From Oehlia diaphana (lineage: Eukaryota; Glomeromycota; Glomeromycetes; Glomerales; Glomeraceae): a DNA stretch of 19,882 nucleotides. Each line of letters starts with the position of its first letter. Within the stretch, counting starts at the first letter, position 1. The notes under the pieces were generated by a model. It ran no database searches. It was not told the DNA's origin and worked only from the letters and a program-made list of their open reading frames with translations. This document shows, piece by piece, positions 10,601 through 19,625 of the stretch. The stretch is from NCBI GenBank assembly GCA_003833135.1, contig QZLH01001514.1, forward strand, positions 9,086 through 28,967, given 5' to 3'. The position numbers and the translations under genes were made by a program.

Positions 10601-13184
10601 TTTTTCAATAATATCTTTTCGTTTAATTACTTTTTCCCATCTTTTTACCTTTACACTGCCATCTAATATCTCTTGTTTTTTTTTCTCTTTTTCCGCTTCG
10701 TCTATGTCTTTTTTTTCATTAATCTCTTCTAATCGTTTTTCAATATCATCTATTTCTTTATCTTCTTCCTTTATTATTTCATCCTCTTTCTTTTTTGCAT
10801 GCTCTTTATTTTTTGCACGATCTTTATTTTTTGATTCTTCTTTACTATTACTTTTTCTTTCATACCAATAAACCTTTAAATGAAAATCATCCAATTTTTC
10901 ATATAATTCATCGTTTGATTCATATTTAAAATCTTCAATTCGTAACTTTGTTTTTTCCCTTTCCTGATTTACAGGAATATGATTAGTCCATATATATTCG
11001 AGAAATGGTTTTCCTTTGTTGGGAAGGTCATCTTTGTTTTTTTTACTAATATCTTGGATTTGATGCCAAATTTGAACAGTGGATCTGCCAACAATAAGTC
11101 GTAAAGTTTCTTCTTCTGTTCCTTGTTGATCATGATAAAGACAGTAAGGAAATTTTGTATATTCGTCTAACACCCATGGTTCTGTGTCTATTGGTTTAAA
11201 GTTTTTATCCAACTTTTTATCTGGTTTTTCGTCGTTCTTCTCTTTTTTCTTTTTCTGTTTTAATTTTTTTTCAACTTTTTTAATGAATGATGAAACTGTT
11301 CCATCATCATCGATTTGTAAAATATTCCCTAAAGTTCTGGCTAAGCGAATTCTAATATCCTTTTTAGTACTTATTAGTGAATCATCTAACTCCACTATTT
11401 CATAATTGCTATTATTATATAAATCCCAAATTATGATCATCGCCTTGTCTTCCGGACATTTACCTATAATAATTATTTTTTCATCACTATCAATAAATTC
11501 TAGTAAGTCTATTTTTTCTAGTTCATCAAATTTCTTTAATGCAATTAGTAAACCATTCTCTCTATAATACAATCTAATAAATACAAATTAGATAATGCAA
11601 AATTAACTAATTAGAAGATGATTGATTATAAAAATGAAGAAATATATTTTTTTTCACGCCTGCGATCATATGTCGCATCTCCCTTTTTTGGTAATTTTGA
11701 CCGCTCTACAAATTTTCTTAATATATCAAAAAGGATTTGAATGTTATTTTTGACTTTTGTATGTAACATATTATAGGGGTGCGACATAGCGCAGGTGCGA
11801 TAAAAAACAAATGAATTATCATACCTAATAATATTATTTCCATGTGTAAAACAAAGTTGTAACTTGCCAACTGAAAAGGTATTAGAATAGTATTCATTTA
11901 CAAACTCATCCTTTTTTTCATCTTTTTTTGCAGTAGTTTCTAATTCCATCTTTGCCAGATCAAAGACTAAAATAAAATGCATTAATATATTTTCGATTGT
12001 ATTTAAGAGGTAAATAACTTAAAATTTTTACCTTCGAGAAATTGTACGTCATCCTCAAATTGTGTAGCCAAAAAATATTTGTTGTAAATGCATGAGAGAA
12101 GTCGTTTTATATAATCATTTTTATCATTTTCCGTATACCAGTCATCTAATTCACGTCTAATACTTTGTGGGTATTCAAATTTCTTATTCAAGTGAAAAAG
12201 ATCACTATTACTGTTAAAATGAATACTATATATCCCACGGAAATTCAATATTACAAGTCTTTTTTGTTGAGTATCGTCCAAATTCTCTTCTTTTGAAACC
12301 TCCACGAATCTACATATACCTGATATTTCATTATAATAGTAACGAGTCACTTCACTAAGATTAAGAACATAACTATTATTCTCTTTTTTAAATCTGAGAC
12401 GATAAATAACAGTTTTTCCAGGTGAATTATCGCCGTAAATATCTTTATTTTCAGTTTCTGGTTGCTGATTATTATTATTTACTTCCTCAGTTACTTTCAT
12501 ATCTTTGTCAACATTTATGCGAGATATGGTAACAAAAATAAAACATTCATTGTTATTCTCCTCGTACATATTTGATATATCAAAAGACCATTTGAACATT
12601 TCGTTCTTTTCATCCTTTTTAGAACTATTGTTTTCAGAAATTTGCAATTCATCTTCTTTAATTGAATAAAACTTATCACGATCTGTTTTATAAAATTTAT
12701 CAATAGTTAAGTCATCTTTTATTTTAAAATAAGCGATTGTTTTATCAATTGTGTCTGGTCCATCGGATGATTCTTTCTTATTATTACGAACATCTCCGTT
12801 GCGGAAAACGAATTCACGATGATCAGTGTTTTCCAATAATTTAACCCGAAGGTTTGCTTTTTTTTATTAAAAGTAAATATTAATATATATACTGTATGAT
12901 TATATAAATTATTTTCTAATGACGAAATATATATATTTTTTTTTACCTGTATTAAATGTAACGACAAACTTTCCATCTTGACAAATTGCAATTTGATAAT
13001 CTCCCTCCTTCCCAGTGACGTCATCTTCAATTTCATATTTTACTTTTTCAATCTCATATTTTTTTTCACTTTTAATAAAACTTAAAACATCCTTAAATGT
13101 ATTTTTATATTTGATTTGATAAGCTTTTATATCGAGATATTCATCAATGTCAACATTGATAGTGTAAAAAGAATTTTTATTCAT
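7634..13184 (-). CDS. WD40-like / six-TM ion transport (TRP-like) channel protein, 11 exons
   Basis: Exons (minus strand): 13184-12947, 12856-12032, 11966-11825, 11573-10505, 10433-10037, 9954-9826, 9730-8841, 8776-8752, 8673-8574, 8501-8202, 8129-7634. All ten introns are GT-AG and every junction keeps frame, giving 1536 residues. Residues 1 to about 500 have propeller-like strands (QIAICQDGKFVVTFNT, LQLCFTHGNNIIRLYY, GNILQIDDDG), and STVQIWH follows near 565. Lys/Glu-rich inserts lie near 501-525 and 641-705. Membrane segments are estimated at 1107-1132, 1141-1163, 1177-1196, 1213-1237, 1242-1270 and 1347-1371, with a pore stretch at 1319-1335 (AILATYFWISDN). The cytosolic tail 1372-1536 is charged and probably coiled. 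HPATEA-like NPATEA precedes S1, as in TRP-type linkers. The start ATG has A at -3. I infer a membrane cation channel with a propeller sensor; ligand and ion are unknown. No frameshift or in-frame stop is seen. Confidence 0.9.
8752..8776 (-). other. 25-nt microexon (exon 8) encoding the end of S4
   Basis: Between a 64-nt and a 78-nt intron lies an exon of 25 bases reading ICYLRLIS plus one base. The acceptor is TTTTAG and the donor is AA|GTAAAT. Skipping it would shift the frame and truncate the protein before S5 and the pore. It joins WIEL to KIGIYIYY, which preserves the S4-S5 linker expected for this channel type. Confidence 0.75.
11655..11800. mobile_element. Small inverted-repeat element (MITE-like) inside intron 3 of the channel gene
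   Basis: CACGCCTGCGATCATATGTC at 11655 (continuing GCATCTCCC) is matched in reverse complement by GGGGTGCGACATAGCGCAGG (continuing TGCGA) at 11776-11800, with a few mismatches and gaps. The element is about 146 bp. Intron 3 is 251 nt while the other nine are 64-95 nt; removing the element would leave about 105 nt. No target-site duplication is clear. It does not touch the splice sites. Confidence 0.65.
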
Positions 13185-13456
13185 GTTTTTCGTTTATAAG
13201 AATTTATTTAGAAAGATTTCTTTTTGATAATTTGAATAAGACGAAAGTGATTAATGCATGAAAATGCTCAATTTATTTAAAAAATATAAAAAATTTTACG
13301 AAATCAGTATGACAACATCACATAATCCTCTTTATTATACTTCCGATTTGAGATTAATTCTGACTGCATCTATTAGTAATCAAATTTTTTTTTTATTTAA
13401 AAAATCTAAATTAAGTAGTACTGTTTTGCATGATGATCATAATGAAGATTACATTG
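13185..13456 (-). promoter_or_regulatory. 5' flank / putative promoter region of the channel gene
   Basis: About 270 bases separate the start ATG from the nested transposon complex, so the promoter must lie here, within the transposons or beyond. The stretch is AT-rich. Immediately before the ATG is AACGAAAAAC, which gives A at -3. No sure TATA box or other motif can be singled out. A plus-strand open frame at 13258-13461 ends inside the transposon terminus and has no recognisable domain. Confidence 0.3.
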
Positions 13457-13612
13457 TATAGAGTTTATCCATAAAAAACAAATATCCGCGGATATTCGAA
13501 TATCCGGATTGAACGGATACAGAGTAAATGTTTAGCATTATCTCTAGCATTACATTAAGAAATATTTATTTTAATTAAAATAATAAATTTTTTTTTTGTA
13601 AATCCTAATCTT

Positions 13613-14346
13613 ATGTATGGCGAAAATAAGTATGCCATACATAGTATGCATACGCTCATATTTAATATCCATACATGTATGGACACAATCAAAGCATACA
13701 TAAGCATACACAATATTAAGCATACGATACATGTTTTATAATCACCTCAATAAGTACATAATTGAATACCAATAAAGAGATTAATTTAATTAGTTACCAC
13801 TTACATCTCATTCAATAACTTATTAGTCCAAATAAATATACATATTATTAATTGTTATATTGATTTGTAAGTTGATTTTATAATAATTGTGTATTGGGCT
13901 TAGTCACAAATGACTTACATTGACTAATTTTAGTATATTTATAACGTTCAACATGCATATTTATTGACTGTTTTCTTTATTTTCTTTATTTACAAGTTAA
14001 TTAATATATTTATATAAATCAAAAGAAGTAGAAGTGAAAACGTGTATCATTTTGCAAATAGAAATTAAAGAACGAAAAATGCAAACAGCGAATCATAGAG
14101 CTTTGGCAGAAGTTGAAGAACTAGAATTGGAAAATACGAAGAGCTACGCAATGAATTAAAAATTAAACTTTTTTTCATTTTTGGCTTAATAATTAGAAAT
14201 TATTGTGCCGTGTTTTATGATTGATCGTCACGTACTATTATGTTATTTGTTTGTATGCTAAAATTCATACATGACTATATGTATGGTTTTTTACAAGTCT
14301 GTATGGATTTGCATACTTTAGATTGAAAGCCATACAGTGCATACAT
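13613..14346. mobile_element. Non-autonomous element with CATAC/GTATG subterminal repeats, between the hAT-like arms
   Basis: The segment starts ATGTATGG and ends CATACAT, and both ends carry many copies of CATAC/GTATG words: GTATGCCATACATAGTATGC and CATACATGTATGG on the left; TTCATACATGAC, TATGTATGG and GCCATACAGTGCATACATG on the right. The middle (about 13760-14230) lacks these words. Clustered short words in both orientations at both ends are typical of transposon subterminal regions. I could not find a target-site duplication, so it may be a separate insertion or part of the enclosing element. Confidence 0.5.
14013..14218 (+). pseudogene. Frameshifted coiled-coil coding relic inside the CATAC element
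   Basis: One frame reads YKSKEVEVK and later IEIKERKMQTANHRALAEVE, then ELELEN. A shift of frame near 14138 continues YEELRNELKIKL, followed by a hydrophobic stretch and stop. The heptad-like Leu/Glu/Lys pattern across the break suggests an originally continuous coiled-coil protein with a 1-base change. It is short and I do not recognise the family. Confidence 0.3.
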
Positions 14347-14664
14347 GAAAAACAATACCATATCCGATTTTTGTGTTATCCGTTTATCCGGATATCAGCT
14401 GATTTATCCGGATATCCAATTATTTTTGCAGACTAATTCAGGCCAAATTTATAATTCCGACCAGGATTTACTGGTAAGACGATCATTTCTATTTTTAGCG
14501 ATAGCGTTCCACAAAAATTTTATTTCTAAAAATCAAAAATTTCCTTTTTGGGAGGTTGTGTAAAATAAATGTCTAAAAAAGGAAATATTTAGCATAATTC
14601 CGACCGGAATTATAATATTTGCTCTTAATGGATAATATCCGGATATTCAGAATTCTGTATCCGT

Positions 14665-15171
14665 TGAATTTATTAATTGTGGGGCGCAGTAGTATATTTG
14701 AAACTTAGTATATAAATTTTAATTTTAATTTTAATTTAATTGTTTTATTTTTGATCTTGTGATAAATTTAGCGTCCGAGATGACGTTAAACTAAATGATT
14801 AATAGGTCAGATGACACGATGTCAGTAATTAGTAGATCATACTAATAATGATGTAATATTTATTTTCTCAATTTGGAGAACAAGAGATTTGTAGTGAGTT
14901 GAAATAATTTGTTGTATAAAGATTTTGTAAAAATTAAGACCCGGGAATATCCAACGTGAGGCGCAGTAAAAACACACGATTTTGGGAAATTATAAATAGA
15001 GGTAGATCTGAACATAGAGAAAGGGATCGTCGTTTTGAAGAATTTAATTAATATTATTTATTTTATTAACAACCAAGCATATGATTGTATTTATATTTTT
15101 TTTATTAATAAAGTGTTATTTTGCTAATATCTAAGGTGGCAACGTGACTTATCACGGGCTTAGGTATTACA
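14665..15171 (+). mobile_element. Solo LTR of a retrotransposon, inserted in the hAT-like right arm
   Basis: The segment begins TGAATTTATTAATTG (TG) and ends GGTATTACA (CA), about 507 bp. CCGT(T) occurs on both sides (14661-14665 and 15172-15176) and fits a 4-5-bp target-site duplication. A TATA box (TATAAATAGAGG) lies at 14991 and AATAAA at 15107-15112, in the order expected for U3, R and U5. No internal retrotransposon genes or second LTR flank it, so it is a solo LTR left by recombination. The word GGCGCAGTA appears twice inside (near 14683 and 14960). The open frame at 15105-15296 on the minus strand crosses its end and is not a gene. Confidence 0.7.
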
Positions 15172-15239
15172 CCGTTCAATCCGGATATTCGAATATCCGT
15201 GAATATCCGTTTTTTAACGGAACGGGTATAAACTCTATA

Positions 15240-15619
15240 ATAGGTTAAAAATGACAAATAATGCCAAGTTGAATCATAATTTGGAATTCGTGACACAACT
15301 GTATGTATCCTTTAAACTTATATACAGTTGAGGCATATTGAGACATTTTTTAGTGGACTTAATTTCTTGCACGATCTTCACTAAAAAAATACTAAAAATT
15401 ATATATTTTTATTGTCTTTTCTAAAAAAGGATATGAAAATAAAGTAAATAACCTGTCCACAAACTTAACCTTCAAATTTATCGTCAGCTTTGTATTTTAT
15501 TCTAGGAAATTTTATTGGTAGGTATTATGAATAGGGCGCTATGATCTGCGAAATACAGTTGTTATTATTTGTAAAACATTAATACAGTAGACTTATATAT
15601 GTAGTTTAAGAAATTTCAG
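15240..15619. other. AT-rich intergenic DNA, nothing recognised
   Basis: No gene, RNA or repeat is supported between the transposon complex and the interrupted T-tract region. Confidence 0.4.
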
Positions 15620-15850
15620 AAATTTTTTTTTTTTGATTATTAATTTTTTTGTCCGATTTTTTTTGAAAAAAAAAAAAATTTTTCAGTTTTGGAAAAAAAA
15701 TTAAGCCTAAACGGAACTCTTTTTTTTTTAGAATTTTTTTTTCGGTACTTTTTTTTTCGGATTCCTTTTTTTTCCGGAAATTTCCCTTTTTTAAAATCGG
15801 TTCTTTCTTTATCCTTTTTCTTTCCCCAAATTTTTTTTAAAATTTTTTTT
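15620..15850. repeat. Low-complexity interrupted T-tracts
   Basis: Runs of 7-13 T or A are separated by short words such as CGGTAC, CGGATTCC and CCGGAAATTTCCC. Long open frames on both strands here (15640-15858 minus, 15689-15931 plus) are lysine-rich or phenylalanine-rich products of this composition and are not genes. Confidence 0.65.
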
Positions 15851-16427
15851 TCTTTCAATTTTTTATTATTATTAAATAAAGAAATAAAATATTATATTAA
15901 ATATATTTACAAAATTATTGACCGACGTTGATAGAAAGATAATTAAGATTTTTCAATTAAATTGAACGTTGGATAAATAGTTTGATTTTCAAATTCATAA
16001 AAATCAAAAAAATTGATATTTTTACAATATTTTATAATTAATTAATTGAAGAAATTGTTAATTTAACGTTAATAATTAGATTATTATCCATATCCGGAAT
16101 TCTCTAAATAATCACCAGATTTTTGAATAAAGATTTTAATTCAAATGGTTTGGTTAATTAATAATTTATTCGAGTAAAATGAGTATCAAAAGAATAATAA
16201 TAAATGAAATGAACAAATTCTAATACATTTAATTGTTCAAATATTGTTCCTAAGTTGGTTATAAGTTTAAGATTGACGTAATATAAAATAATAAGAAATA
16301 ATTATAAAATATTTTGTAATTAATTAATAAAAATATTTGTAGTATTTTCATATAAATATAAAAGTTTTTTCGAAAATACTTCTAAAAAAATCAATCAATT
16401 TTTATTGATAATTATTTTTTCACAATT
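15851..16427. other. AT-rich intergenic DNA, nothing recognised
   Basis: Simple AT-rich sequence with no sustained coding signal or recognisable repeat. Confidence 0.4.
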
Positions 16428-17010
16428 CTTAATTGCCGATCCGCCTAAAATTTGCACTGCGTTACTAATAAAATTCAGGGATAATGGCGATAATAAAAAA
16501 AAGCATTTTTTGCATCTCGCGCGCGAAATAAGTTTCACCCATTTTACAAACAGAAATATCATAAATACAATATTTTCTTTCATTTTATGACAAGTCATAT
16601 TTGCCAAAAAATTTTATAATTATATTTCTGTAACTGGTTTTCTTCAGCTTTCACTTGTTTTTAATAATAAAAATATTTCAAAAAAGCTTTTAAAAACAAC
16701 TTTAGAAGCTAAAAATTATAGGTTTTTAATGTAAATAATAAAATGAAATATTGAAATTTCATATATTTTAAAGTGTAAATCTGACACGCGCACATAGTAA
16801 ACTAATTATTTTGCATATGAATGTATAACTTTTTTTTGCAAATTCATTTTTTTCAAGTATTTTTTCAGTATATCATATGATTTTTTTTAGTCAATATATC
16901 ATCTATGAGATATTCTTTTTTGAAGTTTGTGTTTTAGCACAAAATTGGCAAATTTAACCCTGAATTTTATTAGTAACGCAGTGCCGATTTTAGGCAGATT
17001 TGCAATTAAG
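16428..17010. mobile_element. Inverted-repeat element with about 53-bp arms
   Basis: CTTAATTGC, then GCCTAAAAT, GCACTGCGTTACTAATAAAA and TTCAGGG at 16428-16480 recur in reverse complement at 16958-17010 with only a few changes. The 477 bp between the arms show no coding signal; they include CTCGCGCGCGAAA, rare in this AT-rich context. The structure fits a MITE or a decayed TIR transposon of about 583 bp. Open frames at 16395-16607 on both strands cross the left arm and are not genes. No clear target-site duplication was seen. Confidence 0.6.
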
Positions 17011-17298
17011 TAAACTTGTAAGCAAAGAAAAATACATGATTTTATGATTTTAAAGTTTATCATATCTACTGATCTGTAAAATTAGCTAAAATTAAGACTT
17101 TTATAAAAATTTATTCGTTGTAATAACTGACAGATAAATAATTAACTGATGGATAAATAATTAGCTGATAAAATACTATTTATAGTTTAGTTTAGTCACA
17201 AGATAGTCATATAATAATGTATTTCTTTATTTTCCTTAAATTTTCTAAATTTTTAGTAGAAAAAGATAGTAGATATTAGAAATAATTGTCTTAAAATG
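17011..17298. other. AT-rich DNA with short TGATGGATAAATAATTA-type repeats
   Basis: Around 17120-17170 a short word (ACTGACAGATAAATAATTA, ACTGATGGATAAATAATTA, GCTGATAAAATA) is repeated about three times in tandem. This may lie near the 5' end of the degraded LTR proposed for 17299-17626. Nothing else is recognised. Confidence 0.35.
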
Positions 17299-17626
17299 TA
17301 TAAATACAAGTAGTTTTCAATAAGATTTTTGCAGTTCATAATTTTGTAGTTCAAAATTAATAAAATAAAAAAATTAAAAAAAATTAAATTAGTCTTTGTA
17401 TTAAAAACATAACACATTCTTTTAGCCTTTTTCTTATGATGAAAAAGTGCAATATTAATTATTTTATATAAAATATGAGGAAACTATCACAAATTGAAAT
17501 TTTGGTAAGAAATTTTAATATTTATTTTGATTTTTATTTTAACCAAGCATTATTATTTTATAAACTCCACATCACGTCAGTGGCAACATGAGGTAAATTA
17601 TTATCTTGTAGGCGACAGGTGTCACA
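17299..17626 (+). mobile_element. Possible degraded solo LTR, 3' portion
   Basis: TATAAATACAAGTAG at 17299 resembles the TATA region of the LTR at 14991 (TATAAATAGAGGTAG). Further along, AACCAAGCAT (near 17541) and GTGGCAACATGA (near 17580) recall AACCAAGCAT and GTGGCAACGTGA of that LTR, and the end AGGTGTCACA (17617-17626) recalls AGGTATTACA. The order is the same but the spacing differs and the left end is not defined. A distantly related or strongly decayed LTR is the simplest reading; chance similarity is possible. Confidence 0.3.
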
Positions 17627-18599
17627 TCATTTAACAAGAATTGTATTTCACAAACCTAAATTAAATATATATTACATGTTTAGATAATCTGAATTTATCA
17701 GAAAATAAAAAAAAATTTTTAAATTATATTTAAAAACTAATGATAATTACTGCTTCTTTTTTCAATTACTTTTCAATTATTTTTCAATTACTTTTTTGTA
17801 GACGATTTCTATTTGTATACGGGTGTTTAAATATAGGTTTTAAAAAAGTAAATTTTTATGCTGATCATTTAATGTTGGGAAGAATTAAATTTAATGAAAA
17901 CAGGAAAAAAAAGAATTTGTTAAATAATTAAAATTGACATTTAAATTCAACTTAGTCGCTTTAAGTAAATTTGCAGAACAAACAAAAATACATATATCAC
18001 ATGTTCCTTTTAAAATTATATTTATTAATAATTTTTTTACATAAATTTTTAATAAAGTTACCTGATATGTGTATGAACATTCCATGTAAATTAAGAAATT
18101 TTCTTTTTGTTAAATAAGTTAAATAAGTTTATAAATATCTAAAATAGTTATTTTTAAACAGTAAGTAAAAGAAAAAAAATAAATATATATATTTTATTTA
18201 TAAGAAAAATTATTTTTTATTTGTTTTTAACTTTAATTCCTCTTTTTTTTCTGTAAAATATATATTAAATTAAAATATAAACTATGATATAGGATTTTTG
18301 AACTAATTTTATACTAATTGTCTTCTATTTTTTAATATTTATTTAATAGGTTTATTCAATTAAAATCTTAAATAACAGCTCATTGGAAACATTTGCTGGT
18401 TGAATAGGGTATTTTAGAGGTTCAGGTTTATGAATACGTAAACTAAATACTATAATAAAATATCGATCCCTATGAGGACGATTAAAAAAAAAAAAATCTT
18501 AAATAACAAATAATTATCATTAAATAAGGCAATAATTATTCAAGATCTCTTGTAAAAATAATTTTTTGGTAAGAATATACTAAATAGCATATCCCGTTT
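17627..18599. other. AT-rich intergenic DNA with a short tandem TTTTCAATTA repeat
   Basis: At about 17758-17795 the word TTTTCAATTA(C/T)T is repeated three times. A 63-codon plus-strand frame at 17740-17931 runs through this repeat and has no recognisable domain; it is not called as a gene. The remainder shows no coding or RNA signal. Confidence 0.4.
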
Positions 18600-18662
18600 A
18601 AAAGCATAAGCGCCCAGGAGGTTTCGTACCTTCATTCCCTTTGCGTGATAGTGTGAATCAAA
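18600..18662 (-). other. Short GC-richer island, possibly a coding or repeat relic
   Basis: About 60 bases (GCGCCCAGGAGGTTTCGTAC and neighbours) stand out from AT-rich DNA. On the minus strand one frame reads HAKGMKVRNLLGAYAFKRDM and another GNEGTKPPGRLCF. Neither is recognised. It may be part of a dispersed repeat or a dead exon. Confidence 0.2.
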
Positions 18663-19343
18663 CAAAGATAATATAACTTTAAAAATTTATTTATATCAGA
18701 TTTTATGCAATTTACATGTTTATTAATATCTCAGCATTCATGTGTGCTAATAAAGTAATTTTATATTCATTTGAAAGGTGGAAATATACTCTATCTTAGT
18801 AATTAAAGATCATTCAAATTGAATTACTAGATATAGAGATATCAACAATCAAAAGTTAAAAATTAAAAATAATTATACTAAGCGCATTTACTCAACAACC
18901 AGTAATTCAATTCATGCAATTTTATATTTATTAGATAGGCCTTTGTTTTCTCTTTCAAATGAATATAAATTATCTATCTAGTATATATGTATGTGAAGTT
19001 ATTTAAAATTTTTATCACAATAATTTTATGATGTTATATTAAAAAAAAATAAAAAATTATATAACAATCAATTTTATTCATATCAGCTGACATTGATCTA
19101 TTAATTTATACACTAATTTATATTTACGCATAAAATTGGTTTTTTGATGAAAAAGCTAAATTCCAGAAATTGGCGCATATATAATAATCTTTGCTTATAA
19201 AAATTTAATTTAATCAAAATTATACTGAATTATATAGCTAATTTTAGTGTATTAAATTTTGTCTGGTAATTAAACTTTTATCTGTAACCACGTATAAAGA
19301 TGTTAGCCATAACTACAGATCAAAAAGTAAAAAATCAGGCATT
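18663..19343. other. AT-rich intergenic DNA, nothing recognised
   Basis: No gene, RNA or clear repeat is supported in this stretch before the palindrome. Confidence 0.4.
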
Positions 19344-19403
19344 AATCAGTCACCAATTGGGTACCAATCAGGTGGCTGATTGGTAACTGATTGGTGACTG
19401 ATT
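19344..19403. repeat. Near-perfect 60-bp palindrome
   Basis: The arm AATCAGTCACCAATTGGG plus TACCAATCAG (19344-19371) is followed by a 4-base spacer GTGG and the inverted arm CTGATTGGTAACTGATTGG plus TGACTGATT (19376-19403), with about two mismatches in 28. More CTGATTGGT/ACCAATCAG words continue to 19436. It can form a hairpin or cruciform and may be a fold-back element or the end of a transposon. Confidence 0.75.
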
Positions 19404-19454
19404 GGTATTTTTACCAAATACTATTACCAATCAGGCAGTTTGCTAACTTTTAAT

Positions 19455-19622
19455 TAGGGCTCCGATTGGTATCGGTAAATACCGAACCGAACTGATCGGT
19501 TTCGGTATCAGATCGGTTTCGGTTTTGCAATTTACCGAAACTGAACCATTCGGTAAATTATCGATCGGTTTCGGTCACTGCAGTTTCGGTATCGGTTTTG
19601 CGATTTACTGAACCGATTTACC
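19455..19622 (+). mobile_element. Left end of a transposon with CGGTTTCGGT subterminal repeats (partial)
   Basis: TAGGGCTCCGATTGGTATCG opens a stretch in which CGGT, CGGTTTCGGT and the inverse ACCGAAACCG-type words recur more than ten times up to about 19622. A TAGGG start followed by dense short subterminal motifs is usual for hAT-type elements. The other end lies beyond the window, so the family and length cannot be settled. Confidence 0.5.
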
Positions 19623-19625
19623 GAA

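Larger units (their letters stand above)
13457..15239. mobile_element. hAT-like non-autonomous element with ATATCCG subterminal repeats, interrupted
   Basis: The left end TATAGAGTTTATCC, then the iterated ATATCC block GGATATTCGAATATCCGG and ATTGAACGGATAC, is mirrored in reverse complement at the right end (GTATCCGTT, interrupted, then CCGTTCAATCCGGATATTCG, ending AAACTCTATA at 15239). TAGAG...CTCTA ends with iterated short motifs fit a hAT-type element. The right arm is split by the insertion at 14665-15171; taking that out restores GTATCCGTTCAATCCGG, as in the left arm. Extra ATATCCGG blocks lie at 14358-14430 and 14633-14650. No transposase is present. An 8-bp target-site duplication is not clear. 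Confidence 0.75.

Noticed and set aside
11184..11405. Plus-strand open frame rich in Phe and Ser
   Set aside because: It lies opposite exon 4 of the channel gene where the coding strand is Lys/Glu-rich, so it is the antisense shadow of that exon.
12515..13036. Two minus-strand open frames in a second reading frame
   Set aside because: They overlap exons 1-2 of the channel gene; the first crosses an intron in the wrong frame and neither shows a domain.
13258..13461. 67-codon plus-strand open frame divergent from the channel gene
   Set aside because: It ends inside the transposon terminus and has no recognisable domain; a real small gene cannot be excluded but is not supported.
14345..14563. 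72-codon plus-strand open frame
   Set aside because: It lies in the subterminal repeats of the hAT-like element and shows no transposase motif.
15640..15931. Lys-rich minus-strand and Phe-rich plus-strand open frames
   Set aside because: Both are products of interrupted homopolymer tracts.
17740..18085. Two small open frames on opposite strands
   Set aside because: They run through short tandem TTTTCAATTA repeats and AT-rich DNA, with no domain, splice support or composition change.
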